Source: Monocercomonoides exilis (lineage: Eukaryota; Preaxostyla; Oxymonadida; Polymastigidae). Taken from it: 64,000 bases of DNA. The stretch is from positions 1,982,001 to 2,046,000 of the forward strand of contig LSRY02000001.1 in the NCBI GenBank assembly GCA_001643675.2, written 5' to 3'. The notes beneath the pieces were generated by a model. It was not told the DNA's origin and did not search any database. It was given only the letters and a program-made list of their open reading frames with translations. Below are positions 34,541-47,600 of this stretch, one piece after another. Positions within the stretch are counted from its first letter, which is position 1. Every line of letters starts with the position of its first letter. The position numbers were made by a program, and so were the translations under genes.

Positions 34541-34941
34541 GTTAGTGTTAATAATGGTGGACACTTTCAATAACTGTGGACAGTTGCATTATCTCAACAA
34601 CCGTTGATTATTGCTTTTTGACAATTAACCTAATTATTCCCTCAATGAACATGAACTTATAAGACATACAGAAACGAAACAACTTTCTCTGCAGAATGAA
34701 ATAAAAGACATTTTAAAATTTCAGAGAAACTCGGAGAAATGAGATTTTTCAAGTTTCTCCGAAAATTAAAAATGTTTTTTCAAAATTCTGCAGAGCAAGT
34801 TGTTTCATTTCTGTATGTCTTATAAGTTCATGTTCATTGAGGGAATAATTAGGTTAATTGTCAAAAAGCAATAATCAACGGTTGTTGAGATAATGCAACT
34901 GTCCACAGTTATTGAAAGTGTCCACCATTATTAACACTAAC
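34541..34941. mobile_element. Palindromic MITE, ~400 bp, TA target duplication
   Basis: The two halves are near-perfect inverted repeats of about 170 bp around a short centre at about 34720-34765. The outer ends are GTTAGTGTTAATAATGGTGG and its reverse complement. TA flanks both sides (34539-34540 and 34942-34943). The interior palindrome includes CAATAACTGTGGACAGTTGC and TGTATGTCTTATAAGTTCAT. There is no coding capacity. The termini differ from those of the element at 22839-23830, so this is a separate family. Confidence 0.88.
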
Positions 34942-34943
34942 TA

Positions 34944-36399
34944 TATTAAACTAAATCAGATTTCAAAATAAGTTAGATTTTCATTACTGAAAACAAACAT
35001 AATTGATATAATAACATTATGTTTTGCGACCTCACATGTATTAAAAAAAATAAACCAATTTTTTCAAATTTTTAATCACAAAAAGTTCATCAAATGTGCA
35101 TAATTTTTCAATGAAAATGCCTGAAGTGAAATATTTTTCCCCAAATGACCAATGAAAAATTATATTTCGATCAAATTTTTTTCTGCACTCACTAAACTTT
35201 TCAAAAACGAAGACCTCTTCTTGAAAATCTTATGATATTCATTCTTATGAAATTTCGTGAGTGTTAATGAAAAAATTTGATCAAGATATAACATTTTTAA
35301 TTTCATTTGAAAATTAATTCTTGCTAAACGTTGAATGAATTTCAATTATCACTGAAGTATATGTTTCAGATAAAAGTGAAGTGGCATATTCATTTCAGAG
35401 TGAGATTCATCTTTGGGTTTACCAATAAACTTTGTTTTATTAAAAAAATTTCATATCGAAATATTTGATTAATGAAATAATATGAATGTGATTTTAATAA
35501 AAATCTTAACTTTTTTCGGAATAGAAAAACTTTGAAGGTCTTATGACTTTGGATTAGAATTATTCATTAAACCGAAAAAAACATAATAATTGTTTCAAAT
35601 GAAGATGAGAGAGTTTGTATGTTTGAAAATATGATAGATGAAAGGGATTATAACTTTTCAGTGTTCATAAGTCAATATTTATAGTTTATTCTTTAACCGA
35701 AAATATTAAGAGAGATAAACAGATTCAAAAATTACCATTCATAAAACACTTTTAAAAATTCTTAAAATTTAGAACTCACAGACAAAAAAATTTTCAATAT
35801 TTAGATAATGCATCGAACTTCATATATTTCATACACAAAATTCTTTTCCAACATTTCCTTTCATTTCAATTATTAATATTCTTTGTTTTTTGCATTTTGA
35901 AAATTCTCTTGACAAGACATACGCAAACATTCATTGTCAAGTTTTCAATTTAACCAAAAATGAATTTTCATTTCTTTTGTCTTTTTTCAATCCATTTCAC
36001 ATTTATTGAGCAAAAAGTTGAATAATTGGAAAAATTTCAAAATTCTGAAATAATACCATCAATTCCTTTTTAGAAAATGCTTATTTCAACTTCACTTCAC
36101 AATAATAATTACATATAGGTGATTATTTTTGATATCGTGTTGTTTCTGTCAAAAAATTTGGAAAGAAAATTTGAATAGAATATAAATTAATGCACAACGA
36201 ATATTATTCTCGTATTTGTTGATATATTTACAATGAACTTATCTCAAACATTGGCACATGAAAGTGTTGTCAAACATTTTTCATTAAATAGAAATATTTC
36301 CAGTCATCGAAAAACAACCTTCGAAAAATCAATCCACTGAATAAAGTGATGATTTCAAAAACAATTACACATATGAACATATAAATATTAGTGTGTATA
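34944..36399. other. No gene seen
   Basis: Extremely AT-rich, with only short random open stretches and no recognisable RNA, repeat or splice structure. Confidence 0.5.
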
Positions 36400-37375
36400 T
36401 TTTATCTTGACCTCAAATTTTTATCTTAACCCTTTTTAGAATCTTTCTGAAGCTTTTTTCAAGCTTAGCAAAGGTTTGAGACAAAAAATATATAAATATT
36501 CAATTTTATCTTTATTATTTACAACTTTCTATAATTTAATATTTGAAAAAAATTTCATTTCATAAAAATGATTATTATTTAATATATTATAGTACCCAGA
36601 TCAAAGACTTGCTGGCTTTGAAGCGAATATTTCTTGCTGAACGTTTAAAGCCATTGCATCACAATTCCACATTCCTTTTTTAGTATCTTATCTTATTTTT
36701 TTCATTTTCAATTTAATTTTTGACCTTTTTTTCTCATTTCACTGTTTTCGCTTAAAACACGTTTTTTAATATTATCATGTGTTCGTGTCAAATTTAATTT
36801 CAATGAAAAAATATCCAAAGTCTTATTTATCCTTTATTTGTATTAAGCATTGAAATGAAAAGGATCTTTTCAAGAATTTTTACTGAAAAGCAAGAATAAA
36901 TGATTTTTTTGCAATTCAAATTACCAAACATATACAAACAAATATTCATTTTAACATACGAGAATCGTTTTATTTTAATAATATTTATTTATCATTTCAA
37001 TAAATTTCAAAACAAATTCATATGTGTCCTTATAATCGTGTTTTTTGAAAAAAAGTGTGAAAAAAAACAAGTTGAGAAAGTTTAAAACAACCAAAACATA
37101 TAATAAAGAAATAATGAATAATGTTATTGAAGCTTAAAACTTCTGAGAATAAGTATTCGATGGAAAAGCAGCAAGTCAATGATCAAAACATAAAATTATT
37201 ATAATCCTTGATCTTTTTGAAAAACATGAAATATTGAAAAAAAAAATACAGAAGAAGGAAATAGAAACTACTTAAACATTTCTGGTTATTTTTTATTTAT
37301 CACAGGCTTGTGTTGAGCTAAAAGCATGAAAAAAAAAAAAGATCTTGATAAAGAAAAAATGTTAAGATAAAATCA
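36400..37375. mobile_element. Decayed copy of the foldback element family
   Basis: Sequence at about 37090-37370 matches the right arm of the element at 22839-23830 with many substitutions, for example GCTTAAAACTTCTGAGAATA and, on the other strand, GCTCAACACAAGCCTGTG. The partner arm at about 36420-36760 is its inverted counterpart: GATCAAAGACTTGCTGGCTT opposite the reverse complement of the right copy. Outer ends resembling TTTTATCTTAAC occur at both sides. Boundaries are approximate and no clear target duplication remains. Confidence 0.6.
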
Positions 37376-37382
37376 TAGCGCA

Positions 37383-37530
37383 ATTAATAATAGATGAATT
37401 TTGAATAGATTTTTTTTATTTAAATAAACCAGGCTTATTCAAATGAACTCATGTTTATTCGAATAGATCAAGTTCATTTGAATAAACCGAGTTCATTTGA
37501 GATAGACTGAGTTCATTTGAGTTACGAAAA
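37383..37530 (+). repeat. Dispersed repeat copy A (GAATAAAC/TTCATTTGA-rich)
   Basis: It begins ATAGATGAATTTTGAATAGA and continues with several imperfect repeats of TTCATTTGAATAAAC. Inverted and direct relatives occur at 41380-41530 and 60975-61115. Confidence 0.65.
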
Positions 37531-38039
37531 TTAATTTATTAAACAAATATTTTTAATGTCTATAAAATTGATTGCAAAAACTTTCAAATATTATTTGCAT
37601 AATAATTATGTTATTTTGGAAATGATTTATGTTGTTTTCAACAAATTCCTTCACAAATCAAAAGGATCAAAATATTTTAAAAACTGAATAAATTCTTTGT
37701 CACCAATACATAATTTAAAACGCATCAACATCACATTTTTTGATTGTTAAACCTTTTGTGAATGTTATCCACATGCTTTAACAGTTTTAAAATTTGATGA
37801 AAAGAAGAATTCCACGAATTATGAAATGAAAAGAAACATTTTATTAGCGCAAAATAAGTGAATTGAAATTATTCAGATTTATAAAATGGATTGCATCAAC
37901 ACATACATAAACAACTTGTTTTTGAACTTTAATTGATTCGAAAACATTAAAGGACTTGTGAAAAAAAATTATCGGATAATATTAGAAATTGATATAATTT
38001 TTTAAAAAAAGATAAAAAAACAAACTAATGAGTCTTCAT

Positions 38040-40870
38040 TATTTCATTGAATAATGAATAAAGTTCAACCGCTTTTCTCTTTCTATTTGGACGAGCTTCT
38101 CACACAAGCATTTCTTGTTTCATCGTTGTCTGCCTGTCTGGAACATGCGAAATTCTTCTCTGCTCAATCAAACCATCAAAACAAAAGATCGCATACACAA
38201 CGCATTGAATGGAAACAGCGTTGACTTGACGAATGTCTCGACGATCAATATGGAGCTGATGTTCGGAAGCATTGAAGCTGTGTTGGCACTAACGGAAATG
38301 CAAGACGGGACACAAGAAATGAATGAAGGTGACAGTCCAATAGTGCACCTGAAATGCTGCACGCTCCATTCACTTCTCCAAAATGCTCCATCTGAGCCCT
38401 CTATCATCAGTTGCAGTGGTATCGAGCTTTCCAACGTGTCCGTGCAAAACACAACGATCAAGAATTGTGAAAGTAGCCAGAGCGAGAGCGGCGGAGGAAT
38501 GATTATGATATTGAGCGAAGGAGGGGTTTTTGAGTGCTGTTTTCCCACAATCTCTGGATGTTTTTGCTCGGCAACAGGAAGAGGAGGCGCGATATTCCTG
38601 GATTGTTCTTCGATCACAAGAGATAGCCTGCTTCCTTTCCTGTTGAAAAACACATCGTTCATGGAAAACAAAGCTTTTAGGGGAAGAGACGTGTACGTGA
38701 AATGCACGAATATCAAATCTCAAATCAGCATTGAGCTCTTCCAGCTGGACTTCAGACCTCCGTTTGTTCGGGATCTTGCCATGTGGGGATGCATTGCACA
38801 GAATTATTATGACGAGGAAGATCTGTTGCTGCTTGTGGTTGTGTATCAGAGCGAGACGATATTTGCGTCTTCAACAGCGGACAACGCGTCTGATTCGCGG
38901 CAGTGTGGTGGGATGAGCGGGCCTTGCATTTCGCTGAATGATGCGCTGCCCCACGTCATTCCTTCGGCTTGCAGCAATTTGCCAATCGATAAAAGTGCTG
39001 TGGTATCAGGTGAAGCAAGTACACATGATGTGACGATCAAATCGCTGGATGCGGAAGGTGTAAGGGGGAAAATTTTGCTGAATAGCAGCATCGGAAGCGA
39101 GAGGAGCAGCATCGTTTCGTGCTAGTCGAGAGTGAAAGTGGAGTTTCTGACGATTCTGTTTGGGGATGCTTTTTCTTCTTCTCATTCCAGCTTAATATCG
39201 CTTGCTGATGGCAACTTGTCGATTGCAGACACAATATTTGCTCAAGAAGCTTCTGGTGGAGGATCTGAAATTGAACTGAATTGCTCTATTATTGAAATAA
39301 GCTGTGGAAGATTGACGATTTTTGACTGCACTTTTGCTGGCCTCCATTTCAGTTCTTCATGCCTGGCAGCAAGTCGTGAGCAATATTTCTCGTGTGCATT
39401 TCTGAATTTCACAGATGTTATATCTGGAGTGCTTATGGATTTCCACGATCTGGCAAAGCTGTCCATGCAGCCGGTGCGTGCATCCAATTGCAGCGCTCAG
39501 CGATCAGGCCTCATTCTTCGCAACTGCAAAGACTGCCAGCTCCAGAACATTCAGATGAGAGGCACTCAGAATGGATCAAGCGTGATTGTGTTTTCCTCAG
39601 ACGGTTCTGGAGGGCATTCAAACATCCAGGGCAATCATTTGGAATTCGATGATACTCGCGTTTCAAGTGAATCGTTGGTTTCCGTTGAATGCCAAGATTC
39701 AGATGTTGAGATGAATTTCTTGGCTGTTTCTAACACCATGTTTGGTGATGAGTGCTCAGTGAGCGTGACGTCGAATGACTCAGCATCTCGGTCGAAACAC
39801 TCTTCATTACAAAACATAACCCGAGATTCGCTTGGCCCGTGCTGTTTGGCTGTCTCATCTTTGTCTTTGTTGCTGGAGTTGAAGAAATGCTCGAACAAAA
39901 TGTATGCTTCTTCGTATAAAAAATGTTGCATTGCGGCGTTGACAGATTTGACAGATACTTGCATGTTTTTGTGCGTATTCGACGGAGCAGCAAGCGCGTC
40001 AGAGCTGAGAACGAACGACAAGCGATCAGAAGAGCTATGCCAGTGGAGCGGATCGATGGTTGATCTTCTCAATTGCTCGGTAGCAATTAAAGACATCACA
40101 ATTACCAATTTGTCCAAGATATGACTGTCGATCTCTGGTGGAAGCATCTCCACGCTATTTATATTGTTTGCTAATAACAGCCCGAACGAAGCTGGCCATC
40201 TATCCGTAAGGAGTAGCATCGCGTGCTCTGGCCATGCACTACTGTTCATTCAAAGCCTGAAAGGCGGGGATGGCTTTCTTCATAACTTCGACGTGAATTG
40301 CGGACGATGATTACACCTTCGAAGGCTTGGCCTGAGAAAGAGAATCAGTGCTTTTCATTCCACAGCTGGCTTCAGTGAAGTCTCGTCTGCAAGGCAGTAC
40401 CCTTGACGTTGATCTAACTGGATCCTTGCTCCTGCCCTGTGGCTTGGCTCTCCATGTTGACTTATTCGATGGTTCGGTTCACAATCTCCAGTCGTATCCG
40501 CTGCAGTCAGAGGAGTTTGTAGGAGAAACAGAGTTTCACACAGCTATTCCAGCCTCAATTATTACAACTGCGTTTGAGGCAACAGAAGTGTCCGTGAAGA
40601 TCTTATTTGGAAGGACTGAATTTCAAGCCTCAACTGATTCATTCATTCTGAAAACAGAAGAAAGCATCAATCAAAAGGAGATGAAAGAATTGTTGAAGGA
40701 GGAAAGGTTGGAAAATCAATGATGACATTGGTTGTTAAAGTTTTATTCGTTGTGACATTATTAATTGTACTTGTGGTACATTCCGTAGCAACTATTTGAT
40801 GGAGGAGGGCAAAAGAAGAAGCGAAAAAATGCAAGGAGATTTTTAACGATATCATAAAGAAAAATCCAAA
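38040..40870 (+). pseudogene. Surface-protein pseudogene (5'-truncated, several lesions)
   Basis: The sequence aligns with the second half of the protein encoded at 24677-32104. Shared blocks include GCFCSATGRGG, FRGRDVYVKC, LDFRPPFVRD, EEDLLLLVVVYQSETIF, QWSGSMVD and LLLPCGLALHVDL. The N-terminal half and signal peptide are missing. The frame from about 38115 hits a TAG at 39123-39125 and a TGA at 40122-40124. It then passes in the same frame through SLKGGDGFLHNF to a TGA near 40307, and resumes in another frame at about 40340 to 40722. A short hydrophobic frame around 40719-40799 (MMTLVVKVLFVVTLLIVLVV) is the relic of the membrane helix, in yet another frame. At least three stops and two frame changes make it non-functional as one protein. 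Confidence 0.88.
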
Positions 40871-41947
40871 GGAAGTCGAGATGATAATGACATAGACATC
40901 ATTTGATGCTCATTGGAGGAGAGAGGAGAAGAATGCAGTGAAGAAGAATATTGAGAGGCTTTGTGAAATAAATCGATTAATGAAAATAGAATATATCTTC
41001 TTAACGGAGAAAGTCGCAAAGATGAAAGCTGCATCAACCTGTCGACTCGACTGAGCGCTTCAGAATTATATGCAATGTTGGATGTAGATCACTTCACGAA
41101 CATCAATAGAAACAAATTATTGTTTTTTATATTTTATTATACAGAGATCAAATGAAAAACCAAAAAGTTGGAATGGAATAGAATAATGATAACAAATTGA
41201 TATGTGCATTCATTTCTTCCTCTTTTTATCAAATAAAATTATCTTTAAACATATCTGAAATTTTATTTTACGAAAAAAGAAGAATCTCAGTTTTTAAGAT
41301 TTTTCAATTTTTTTGTTGATAACGTGAAAGATAAAACACAAAAATATTATAATAAGTGTTCACTATTTTTTTATGAATTATTTATTTAAGTGTATCGCAC
41401 TTTATTCAAGTGTCACTTCAACCATTTAAAATAACATGACTTCATTTAAGAAAAACCCAGTTCATTCAAATAAGTTGAATCTATTCAAATATAAAAATTC
41501 TATTCACAATTCATCTAATGTTCATTATTCACAAAAACCCAAGTCCACCAAGAGAGATGCTTTCCAGAAAATAATTCATTGTCCATTAGATATTGAATTT
41601 CAAAAATTATAACTCACAAGAATTCAGAACTTAGGATTTGGCAATTTTGTTGTGTATTACATATTTATTTATTTATTTATTTATTGCTTATTTATTCCTT
41701 TTTTATGTTTTTGTTGTAATATGCCTTAAGAAATTATATATTTGAAAAAGGTTTATTTTTTATATCATGAGAAAAAAATGAGTGTGAATCAACTAAAATT
41801 TTCAACAATCACAGACTTGTTAAAACAATCGAAATAATTATCATAGATCATCATTTCAGATTCCGTACTTTTCTTTTTGCCCGTATTCGTTTGCATTTGA
41901 ATAAAATTATATGCAATCCAAAATTTTCACAAACACAATTGAAATTT
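40871..41947. other. Intergenic, AT-rich, with dispersed repeat
   Basis: Between the pseudogene and the WD40 gene. Includes repeat copy B at 41380-41530 and a (TTTA)n run near 41661-41690. No gene is seen. Confidence 0.5.
41380..41530 (-). repeat. Dispersed repeat copy B, inverted relative to copy A
   Basis: The reverse complement reads TTAGATGAATTGTGAATAGA and then TTATTTGAATGAACTG-type units, matching the order of copy A at 37383-37530. Together the two copies bracket the surface-protein pseudogene in inverted orientation. Confidence 0.6.
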
Positions 41948-44599
41948 ATGATGGCTGAAATGTGATCAAATCTTTTTTTTTTTGCTGTTTTAGAGAATTT
42001 TTAAATTCAGAAAAATTTAGGTTTGCTTGCAATAGAATTTACTGCCATTTTTCATTTTAATAATTTTATTTTTAACAGGCTATTAAAGCAGAAAGTTGAT
42101 GGAATGGAGCGGTTTGAAAGTTTTTAGTTTTTGTTGAAGAAATAACGCAAACATTTCAAAGAATCGTTGAGAGAAAAAATCTTGTCTTTTTCTCCAGAAG
42201 AATTTGAAATGTTTAAGATGGATTTTGATAAATGTGCTCCAACAGGAGTTGATTTACCTTCAGTGTGAGTTTTGTTATTTTTTTTTTAAAAAATGAGCAT
42301 CTTTTTGGATTGTTTTTTGATATGGTTGCATTATAATTTGATGTGATTTTGTTTTAGTTCGTTTCACTTGTTCATCGGCACATTTTCCCGAACAAAAAAG
42401 AATTATCTCAAGAAGACATTTCTTATATCTCAGAGCTGTTCACTCAAATTGACGTTGGCTGCACTTCGGCTCTTTACTGGAGGGATGTTTCTGCATACCT
42501 TGTAAATAAAGGTCCAATGCATAGCCAACATGAATTTCAAACATTACCAAGAGTTTGAACTGTTTTTTTCTCTTTTAAGTCCAGATTTATCACATAAATA
42601 GTATTCACCAACACCTAAAATCCATTCCAGGAATTTTGATAAAGTTGCTGATGGAGCTATTTACCTTCCTGGATTGAAGCAGAATCTGACATATCATAGA
42701 GATGGAACAATCAAAATATGGAATGCATCAAATTGGTCGTATTATGATTCTTTCCAGGCGCATAACGCACCAATTTCCAAAATAGGTAACCTTTGAATTC
42801 AATTTTAGTTATTTATTTATTTATTTATTTTTAAACTTTATCTTTGATTTGCCATTTTATTTTTAAAAAATATAATTTTAAAATACCTAAAAATAAAAAT
42901 TACGCAAATTTTCTCATATTCATTTGTTCCAACAGGGTATGTGAAGGAATGCAACATGATAGTTTCGAGCTCTGTCGACCGCACCATCTCCTTTTGGACG
43001 TCGTCGGTGCACACACACCTGAAGACGCTACCCGTGGAGCACCCACAGATGTGCTTTGCCTATTTCCGGAGCGAAGCAGCCAAAGAAACAGCAAAAGAAA
43101 CATCCAAAGAAACCGCAGAAAGATTCCACCAGACAGGAGCAATTGGCTCGTCTGTTTCTCTCGTTGCAGCAGCAGATGGGGCAGAGAAGAGGCAGAGGGA
43201 GTATTCGAGTGGGCGGAAGAACATCCTCTTCTCGGGAGGGCAGTGCAATGATATCCACATGTGGGACTTGGATAAAGTGTGTTTGGGTGATTGGTTTGGT
43301 TGATTGGCTGATTGGTTGATTGGTTAGTTGTTTAGTAAAGTGAGTTAGTTGTTGAGTTAGTAAGTTAGTGAGTCAGTTTGTTAATGAGTTTATGAGTAAG
43401 TTTGCTAGTTTGACTGATTGGTTTGATTGGTTTGATTAGTTTGATTGGTTGTTTGTTTGTTTGGTTGGTTTATTGACAACTCATTTGAGGAGTGAGTGAA
43501 AGAATGGATGTTGAGTAAGTGAAAGAGTGAATAAGTGGAGTGTGCATATGTGTTTTTATGCATTCATGTTAATGAATATGCTTATAATTTCACTCGAATG
43601 ATCGTTTTTGAGCTCCTTTTCTCGTTTATTGTTGTTGTTATCGAGTAACTGTCATTTTGTCTATCTTAAAATTTCTGATTCTCTTTCTGATTCTCTTTCT
43701 CATTCTTTCTCTCTCTTTTCTTAAATTATTTATTTATTAATTTATTTCTCTCTCTCTTTTTTTTTCACCTCCTTCAGCTCACCAACATCGACACCCCTTT
43801 TCATTCTCGCCCAGACTCTTCAGCTTCACTTAGAAACATGAGCAATATGAATAGCACAACAAATTATTTTGCATCTTCCTCTCCCATCCTCGCTGACAAT
43901 TTCTTCGAAGGCGATTTTCGCTCTCAAAATGCTTCGCGTTGCTCAACTCGTCCTTCTTCTTCTTCCTCTTCTTATTCTCTTTCTTCTCTTACTTCTTCTT
44001 TGCCTGCAACAAGACTTTCAACCGCTCGGCAGCCTGTTTATTCCGATTCTCGCCCTTCGACTTCGGAGTCAGCTTCTTCTTCTTTTCATTCTTTTCACAA
44101 TTCTTCTTCGTTTCCTCCTTCTGCCTCTTCAACTGCCCCTCCTTCTGCTCGCAATTCCACTTCACCTGATGGCATTGTTGCTTCTTCTTCTTCTTCTTCT
44201 TCTTCTCCACAACAACAACAAAATAATTTAGCTTCAATTGCATCCACATATTCACTCATTGCACATGCTGCTGCTTCTCTTCAATCTTCTCAATCTTCTC
44301 CTTCTTCTCCTTCATCTCATTCTTCTCCTTCATCTCATTCTTTCCTTCCCCAAAAAAGCGAAAAAGAAGACAATTTCATTGTGCAGATGTTTCCTTCTTC
44401 GTATAAACAACAGACAAACCAAGCAAATCAATTAAGCCAATCATTTCAATCGTCCCAAGCACGTTCTTATTATAACCCTGGTTTATATGCGAATTATAAT
44501 TCATGTTTTAATTCGTCTTCTCCCAGTTCTGCTCAAACACATGCACATCTTCAGACAATGGCATCGTCATCATCATCATCTTCTTCTTCTTCATCTTTC

Positions 44600-44633
<34 letters not shown>

Positions 44634-47600
44634 TTTCTTCCTCTTCTCCTTCTCTCTTCAAACAACAACAACAACAACAACAAAATCATCTTCATCCTCA
44701 TCACCCAACTGCACATGATGACTGGGTGATGGCCTTAACCACCATGCCTGAGACAAACACACTCGTTTCTGCCTCTCTCGACCGCACTGTGAAGCTCTGG
44801 GACTGCCAAACATGCTCCCTCAAAAACAGCCTGCTTGCCCACAAAAAGGGAATTTATTCACTGGCTTATTCATCTAACATGCATTTGCTGTTCACTGCCG
44901 GGTTTGAGAGGGAGGTGTTTATATGGAATCCCCTGATGAAGCAGCCGATCGAGATGCTGAAGGGCCACACGTTCTCCCTTTTGGATGTGATTGCGCTGGA
45001 TTCTTTGCCCGTGCTGATATCAGCAGACTGTGCGGGCTATGTGAAGATTTGGGACTTGAGGCTGTTTGCGTGTGTGCAGACGCTGTCTTCGTCGGCGATG
45101 GTGGCAAACAGAGAGACAGCGGATGAGCTGATTGGGAATATGAAGTGTGTTAAGAAGGGTGACGTTAATGACGTTAATGACGTGATTGTCAGTGTTATTA
45201 TTGATATTATTGTTGTTGAATGAAGAATTAAAAAGAATCTATATTTTTATTAAGAAGAGAGGGAGAGGTTAAAATGATTGTCGTTTTTTTTCCCCCTTTA
45301 CTTTACTTTTATTTTATTTTTTCCTCATCATTTTCATTTTTTCCTATTTATAAATAAACTTTTTCTTTTTCATTTTCCTTCCTCCTTCTTTATTCCTTCT
45401 TTATTCCTTCTTTATTCCTTCTTTATTCCTTCTTTATTCGTTCTTTATTCCTTTTCCTCTTCTCATATCCTTCAGACCGCAAGCCGACCCCACAGTTGTT
45501 GGCGGCTTCCGCCCTTCCAATCTCTTCTCTGCCGTCACATTCGACAAGGACACCCTCCAAATCTCAACCACATCTGACAAAATTGTCACATTTTCTCCAG
45601 AACAGAAGGCAGAAGACGGAAGAGTGAGCAATAAGCCAATCACAGAAGTGCTGTTCAACGAGCATTTCCAGACGTTTCTGGTCACAGCAGGAAAGGAGTT
45701 CTCTGTGTGGAATGCGCACACAGGCAAATGTGAAAGGTTTTACACGAATTTCAATGAAGCTGATGTGACATGCATGACAACAACAGACACAGGGATGCTG
45801 GTGATCTTTGGCACATTCGATGGGAAAGTGAAGATGGCTGACTATGCAACTGCACGAATCCTGTCTTCTTCTTCTGTTTCCTCTGCAAATGTCGAAGTGG
45901 AAGCTGTTTCGTTCATCCCGAGAACTAAAATCATTGTAACACTTTCTTCTTCCCCGGCGAATGCGATTGTTGTTTTTGACGCCACAAGGAAAGATCACTT
46001 GAATCGCCTTCGTGTTTTGGCTCCTCCGCCTCATTTGATAACACATTTGGCTTTTTCTCTGGCTGCTTCGAAGCTGTTTGCGGTGGCAGAAGGGAATGTG
46101 ATTTCGATGTGGAATGGAGATTCTCTACATTCAGCGAAGACGATTGTGTTGGACGATGGAGAAGGAGAAGGAAGAAAAGAAGGAAGAGAAGGAAAAGATG
46201 GAGAAGAAAGAGGAAGAGGAAGAGGAGAAAAAGAAAGAGGAAAAGAAGAAAGAGGAAAAGAAAGAGGAGAAAAAGGAGGAGGAGTAATAATAAGTGTGGA
46301 TGAGATGACAGGAACCTCCTTTGCATGTGCTTTAACAGCAAATGGAGAAGTTTATGTGATAAATTTGCGATCAGCAGCAGTTGTGAAGAAGTTTGATGTG
46401 AAAGTGTCAAGTTTAATGCCACGAAATTCGATTGATGTGAAGGGTAATCAAAGAAATCAGAATATTCATCAGAAAGGTGATGAAAAACAAGATTTGAAGT
46501 CTTCTTCTTCTTCTTCTTCTTCTTCTTCTTCTTCTTCTTCTTCTTCTTCTTCTTCTGCTTCTGCTTCTGCTTCTTCTTCAACGTCTTCTTTCTCTTCTTC
46601 TTCTTCTTCCTCTTCCTCTTCCTTTTCCTCCTCTGATGTTTATTCCAATTATCATTCACTCAAACCTCAACCTCCTCAAAAGATGATTCGTGTGCAATGT
46701 GCTTATACACCTCCTTCTTGCTCTTCTCAACCTCCTTCTTTTCTTTCTTTTCCTTCTTCTTCTTCTTTTTCTTCTTCTTCTTCTTCTTTTCCTTTTTCTC
46801 TTCCTCTTCCTTCTTCTTTTGCTTCCTTTTCTTCTTCTTTTCCTTCTTCTTCTTCTTCTTCAAATTCTTCTTCTCCTTTTCCTTCCACTCCACAAAATGA
46901 ACAAAATTTCAATCAAATTTCGAATAAAAAATCGAAAAAATTTGAAGAAAAAACGAAGTTTAGACAGCAAAAAATGAAACAATCTTCGTTTTATGGGAGT
47001 GTTAAAGAGATGGAGGTGAATAAGGAGAAGGAGAAGGAGAAGAAGAAGGAAAAGAAGGAAGAGGAAGAGGAAGAGAAGGAAAAGGAGGAGAAACATAAAG
47101 AAGAGGAAGAAGGAAAAAAGATAAATTCTTCTTCTTCTTCTTCTTCTTCCACCGCATCACCTTCCACCCCATCACATTCATCAGTCACTCCATCTGCTCC
47201 ATCTGCTTCTCCTTCTGCTTCTACTACTCCTCCTCCTCTTTCCATTCGAACAGACCTCCTTCCCTCTTCCTCCTCCTCCTCCTCCTCCTCCTCCTCTTCC
47301 TCTTCCTCCTTTTCCACCTCAACAATATCAACAACCACAGCAATATCAACCACTCGCTCTCTTTCTCAGCCTCTTCACAGCCATTTCACCCACATCATCG
47401 TTTGCTCTTCAGACAAAAATGAAATTTTTGTGTTTGACGCGACTCAATTCATTCTTCACACAGAAAGAACAAGAAAAGAACAAAATGCTTCGGCTTTGTC
47501 ACTTTCTTCGCCTTTTCCTCTTTCTTCACCTTCTTCTTCTCCTTCTTCTTCTCCTTTTCCTTCTTCTTTTCCTTCTTCTTCTTCTTCTTCTCGTCCTTCT

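Noticed and set aside
46498-47320. CRISPR-like array or regulatory tandem repeat
   Set aside because: The repeats are TCT/TCC codon runs in an open serine-rich frame, without spacers.
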